Shown here: positions 52,003-54,740 of the stretch, piece by piece
How the letters are laid out: each line of letters begins with the position of its first letter
How positions within the stretch are numbered: position 1 is the stretch's first letter
From: Nocardia donostiensis
Lineage (GTDB): Bacteria > Actinomycetota > Actinomycetes > Mycobacteriales > Mycobacteriaceae
Direction of reading: 5' to 3'
Length of the DNA: 54,740 bases
Assembly: GCF_002081715.1 (NCBI RefSeq)
Contig: NZ_MUKP01000034.1
Coordinates: 1-54,740, forward strand
The notes under the pieces: model-generated
What the model saw: only the letters and a program-made list of their open reading frames with translations
Databases searched by the model: none
Told to the model about the DNA's origin: nothing
Translations under genes and position numbers: made by a program

Positions 52003-52610
52003 TGCCTCCGATCGGACGACGCCCAGGAACGCCCAACACCAGAGAACTCCTCGTAGAGACGGCACGGCACAGATTCGCCGCAACCGGATACGACAAGACC
52101 ACCGTGCGCCGGATCGCAGCCGACGCCGGCGTAGATCCCGCACTGATCAGGCACTACTTCGGTAGCAAGGCCGGGCTGTTCCGTGCCACGATGGGCTGGC
52201 CCTTCGAGCCCGCAGAACTCGCCGCGCGAGTCGTCCAGGGAGACCGGAGCGGAGTCGGCGAGCGGCTGACACAGACGTTCTTCGAAGCATGGGATCGCAC
52301 AGATTCGCGTGCCCCACTTCTGGCGATCTTACGTGGAGCCGCCACCGACGAAGAGACCGCCGAACTGGTACGTGAGTTCATCCAGGAACAGGTCTATGCA
52401 CAGATCGCGACGGAGCTACCCGAGCCCGATGCACAGTTGCGGGTAGACCTGGCGATGGCGCAGCTCCTCGGCATCGCCTACCTCCGCTACATCCTGCGGG
52501 TAGAGCCGATCGCCTCCGCCGACCTCGGCGAGCTCACCTCCCGCATCGCGCCGATCGTCAACGCTCATCTGGGCACAACCATCGACCCTGCGAGCAACCA
52601 ACACGAATAG
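52002..52610 (+). CDS. TetR-family transcriptional regulator
   Basis: A 202-residue protein. GRRPGTPNTRELLVETARHR, FAATGYDKTTVRRIAADAGV, DPALIRHYFGSKAGLFRATM is a canonical TetR HTH. The C-terminal part (TADEE-like ATDEETAELVREFIQEQVY, MAQLLGIAYLRYILRVEPIA) belongs to the TetR_C_17/18-like group common in actinomycetes. Divergent from the DDN-type gene, which it likely represses together with the gene at 50682-51422. Confidence 0.92.
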   Translation: MPPIGRRPGTPNTRELLVETARHRFAATGYDKTTVRRIAADAGVDPALIRHYFGSKAGLFRATMGWPFEPAELAARVVQGDRSGVGERLTQTFFEAWDRTDSRAPLLAILRGAATDEETAELVREFIQEQVYAQIATELPEPDAQLRVDLAMAQLLGIAYLRYILRVEPIASADLGELTSRIAPIVNAHLGTTIDPASNQHE

Positions 52611-52886
52611 TCCTGACTCGTAACCGGCGGCGGGGCCTGGATCGTGACCGAAACCCTCCTGCCCCGGACCAGGCCACCCCGCCGGCCGCCGCAACCAGCA
52701 ACCGGCGCCCTGCTACGACGTGCATATCAAGACCGCCGCAAACAAACCTTCCAGAACTGCCAGGCCACGACCCCGCCGAAAATCGTCAAAACAGCAGTTC
52801 AGAGATTAAATTCCAGCTAGGACGTGCTCAGGAAGTAGATTTGTGTGTTGATGAAGCTGGTACGGACCCACTTGTGGACTTGCTCA

Positions 52887-53372
52887 TCAGTCCCAGGCGT
52901 TGAAGAGGACCCCACCTAGCGTGGTGATGCCATAGAAGCGGATCTCGCGCCATTCATTCTGCGACAGCACATCGGTATCGACGTAACGGAGTGGTGTGGC
53001 GAGCTGTTTGCTCATCAGGACCATGAACCCCCTGTGGGTGAAGGCCGAAGCCCACGGCGGTGGCGCAATGAACTGATCTGTGTACTGATACTGACGTTCT
53101 CGGGTGAATGCGATCCATGGGTGGTAGGCGTGACACAGGACGACCGTCTCGCCCGAGTGCTCGACAATCGTTGCGGTATGGAAGGTCCGGGGGTACGCCT
53201 GTTCCTCCACCTCGCCTACTCCGCCTCTGGCTGTGCGGGCAGCGACATACAGGGCGGTACGAAATGCCCGCAGGTCAGTCTCGGGCAGGGGGCCATCCTT
53301 CGGCCAGAAGAAGCCTGTCGCCCCTTTCGGCAGCGTGAAAAGCGTGCACTCGTCGTTCGAGGTTTCGTCCAT
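52887..53372 (-). CDS. Hypothetical protein
   Basis: A 161-residue acidic-to-neutral protein from ATG 53372 with no convincing ribosome site. Stretches such as LPKGATGFFWPKDGPLPETD, TIVEHSGETVVLCHAYHPWI and ALTPLRYVDTD-like segments suggest a globular alpha/beta protein. It could be an immunity-type protein, given its size and solitary position, but no toxin is adjacent. Interval 52611-52886 upstream of its stop holds nothing recognisable. Confidence 0.6.
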   Translation of the reverse strand: MDETSNDECTLFTLPKGATGFFWPKDGPLPETDLRAFRTALYVAARTARGGVGEVEEQAYPRTFHTATIVEHSGETVVLCHAYHPWIAFTRERQYQYTDQFIAPPPWASAFTHRGFMVLMSKQLATPLRYVDTDVLSQNEWREIRFYGITTLGGVLFNAWD

Positions 53373-53448
53373 CTTGTCTGCCGCTGCGGTACCGGGAAGT
53401 GAGTTCGTGCCGACTTCGCGGGAACGAACTTCCTTGTGAAAGTCGAGT

Positions 53449-53883
53449 GTGGATCACGGGCTGGTCCGAGGTGAGCTCTCCGGTAGTTGGTTAACGGCCA
53501 AGAAAACCGGAGAGACCACCGGAGGCCTGGTGACCAGCGTAATAGTAGCCAACAACTCGCCATCGAATACGACGGGTTCGTACGCTTGGGCGGTGAGCAG
53601 TACGCTGTCGCCTGGCCCGGGCAGCGACGGGCTCGCCGAGGACGAGAAACGGTTGCTCGCTTATCTTCTCGGGATCGGCGGCGGGCAGATCTCGATCGAA
53701 ACCACACCTTTCGAGGGCTCCCGCGCCAACCGGAGCCTCAGCCTGATAGCCGGGACCGCTGCTCGTGTGGCGCTCGATGTCGGCACAGGAGGCATCGTTT
53801 CTCTTCCTTCGCCGGCCAGCGCGGCCGCTGCACCAACCCACGCGATCGTCACAACCGTCAGATCGGATACGAACCTACAATGA
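53449..53883 (+). CDS. Possible hypothetical protein
   Basis: A 144-residue frame with moderately GC-rich third positions. GLAEDEKRLLAYLLGIGGGQ and IETTPFEGSRANRSLSLIAG are the most protein-like stretches; the N-terminal half is rich in Ser/Thr. No ribosome site, domain or signal was recognised. Competing minus-strand frames here look less natural. Weak call. Confidence 0.3.
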   Translation: MDHGLVRGELSGSWLTAKKTGETTGGLVTSVIVANNSPSNTTGSYAWAVSSTLSPGPGSDGLAEDEKRLLAYLLGIGGGQISIETTPFEGSRANRSLSLIAGTAARVALDVGTGGIVSLPSPASAAAAPTHAIVTTVRSDTNLQ

Positions 53884-53899
53884 ACAGGCGTTTTCCGGG

Positions 53900-54376
53900 T
53901 CACCGCGTGCGGAGCGCGGCGGCCAGGAGTCGTTCGTCCCGTCGGCGGATAGTGCGCAGGCCGCATGCCTGCCCCACGCTCTCACCCTCCAGGAAGTACT
54001 GCCCGATGATGACAACGAATCCGACCAACCACCGCAGCAGCGTCCGCCAGAAACCAGCGCGCTGTCCGTTCTTCGCCCGCACCACCCGCATACCGAACAG
54101 CCACTTGGCGAGACTGCCGCGGAACAGCAACGTGCCGACCACATGATTGACAAACGACACCGCGAGCAGACATCCGACCAATGTCGCCAGAAACTGCCCG
54201 ACGTTGTCATGTGCGTGGAATACGCGCTGCGACAGCGCGAAACCGATGATCAGGGCGAGCAATCCGTCTGTGACGGCCGCGAGGGCGAGCCGGTTCTCCC
54301 CAGCTTCCTCCGGCACGTTCGGTGGTTGCGGTCCCTGCCCCGTCGGTCCTGCGTAACTCGGGAATGACGTGCTCAT
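53900..54376 (-). CDS. RDD-family membrane protein (second copy)
   Basis: From ATG 54376 the protein has 158 residues. After a proline-rich cytoplasmic start (YAGPTGQGPQPPNVPEE) come helix 1 with NRLALAAVTDGLLALIIGFA (R and D kept as R..A..tD), FLATLVGCLLAVSFVNHVVG, the loop RGSLAKWLFGMRVVRAKNGQ, and WRTLLRWLVGFVVIIGQYFL. It is diverged from the RDD protein at 49736-50215. The frame opens to 54709 but ATG 54376 fits the family. Confidence 0.82.
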   Translation of the reverse strand: MSTSFPSYAGPTGQGPQPPNVPEEAGENRLALAAVTDGLLALIIGFALSQRVFHAHDNVGQFLATLVGCLLAVSFVNHVVGTLLFRGSLAKWLFGMRVVRAKNGQRAGFWRTLLRWLVGFVVIIGQYFLEGESVGQACGLRTIRRRDERLLAAALRTR

Positions 54377-54475
54377 TCCGCGCATTATGCCGGACATTCG
54401 GAGTTCTTGCGGTGCCGCTCTTCCCATTTCGAGTACTGTAAGGGGACGTCTCATGTGGGGAGTTTCTTGTAGCAG

Positions 54476-54740
54476 ATGAGCGCGGCGGCAATGTCGGTCG
54501 ATAAAGGCTGCGAACAGGTGTCCTTGGCGTTCGTAACGGATGGCCAGGCGAGGGTGCCGCCACCGCCGCCGATACCCGATGCCGAGAAACACCTCGAAGC
54601 AGTCGTGGCCGAGCTGCGTGGTCAACATCTCGCCGATGTCATGTACTACCCATTGACGATCGGCGATGACGGCCGGCTCGCCGAGAAGTGGGATTTCGGC
54701 GACTGGCACGAACCGACGATGGGCGTTGAACTGACCTTCC
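54476..54740 (+). CDS. Hypothetical protein, 3' end outside window
   Basis: ATG 54476 opens a frame of 88 codons running to the window edge. It reads GCEQVSLAFVTDGQARVPPP, PPIPDAEKHLEAVVAELRGQ, HLADVMYYPLTIGDDGRLAE. The composition and clean frame support a real gene. No domain recognised in this part; a proline run links a short N-terminal piece to an alpha/beta domain. Confidence 0.6.
   Translation, partial: MSAAAMSVDKGCEQVSLAFVTDGQARVPPPPPIPDAEKHLEAVVAELRGQHLADVMYYPLTIGDDGRLAEKWDFGDWHEPTMGVELTF

Noticed and set aside
1..54740. CRISPR arrays, tRNA or rRNA genes, replication origin
   Set aside because: No regularly spaced direct repeats, no cloverleaf with a T-loop-like GTTCGA core in a matching stem, and no DnaA-box cluster were noticed by eye; a tRNAscan and CRISPR finder run would be decisive.

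Overview
The window is high-GC DNA from an actinomycete, most likely a Nocardia or close relative in the Mycobacteriales. Supporting signs are the GC-rich third codon positions, frequent GTG starts, ATGA/GTGA gene overlaps, an F420/deazaflavin-type nitroreductase, many TetR regulators, an EspC/WXG100-like relic and TerD proteins. I see no rRNA, tRNA, CRISPR array or complete insertion sequence. The genus is an inference.

Layout. 1-5950: an aminoglycoside-phosphotransferase-type gene cut by the window edge, a methyltransferase stub, a frameshifted FMN reductase, a YCII protein with its ECF sigma factor, an SRPBCC protein, then relics of an XRE regulator and a flavohemoglobin. 6143-8511: an asparagine synthase and a small secreted protein. 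8660-18605: a mosaic of IS relics, an in-frame DUF1214/PIN chimera, a divergent serine hydrolase/TetR pair, a DUF4192 relic, AraC and VOC genes, and a methyltransferase/TetR operon with a tandem-palindrome operator. 18760-22767: a molybdopterin oxidoreductase relic, a Baeyer-Villiger-type monooxygenase, and a single gene fusing a prenyl diphosphate synthase to a class I terpene cyclase. 23075-26352: an IS630 relic, a MarR/SnoaL-like divergent pair, a second methyltransferase fragment and a calpain-like cysteine protease.

27728-36272 is an acyl-CoA catabolic cluster on the minus strand: deacetylase-like hydrolase, AMP ligase, crotonase, thiolase and a second acyl-CoA synthetase. A PucR-type regulator diverges from it. 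36473-42123 holds more decay (EspC-like, SDR, sugar isomerase, hydrolase, DapA and Tn3 fragments) around an intact mannose-6-phosphate isomerase-like gene and an imine-reductase-like gene. 42229-46085 is a tight operon of two HTH proteins and a short pyruvate-phosphate-dikinase-like protein, divergent from an FAD monooxygenase with two palindromes between. 46194-50215 is a two-component system facing two TerD genes and an RDD membrane protein. 50347-54740 holds a hydrolase fragment, a conserved hypothetical, a DDN-type nitroreductase/TetR pair, hypotheticals and a second RDD protein.

Two things stand out. First, the fused prenyltransferase-terpene cyclase (20773-22767), with the monooxygenase downstream, is the best candidate for an undescribed biosynthetic system. 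It has prenyltransferase N-terminal and cyclase C-terminal, the reverse of the fungal chimeric enzymes. Second, about two dozen truncated or frameshifted genes and transposon stubs lie in 55 kb. Several are joined directly to unrelated fragments, which marks the region as a recombination hot spot.
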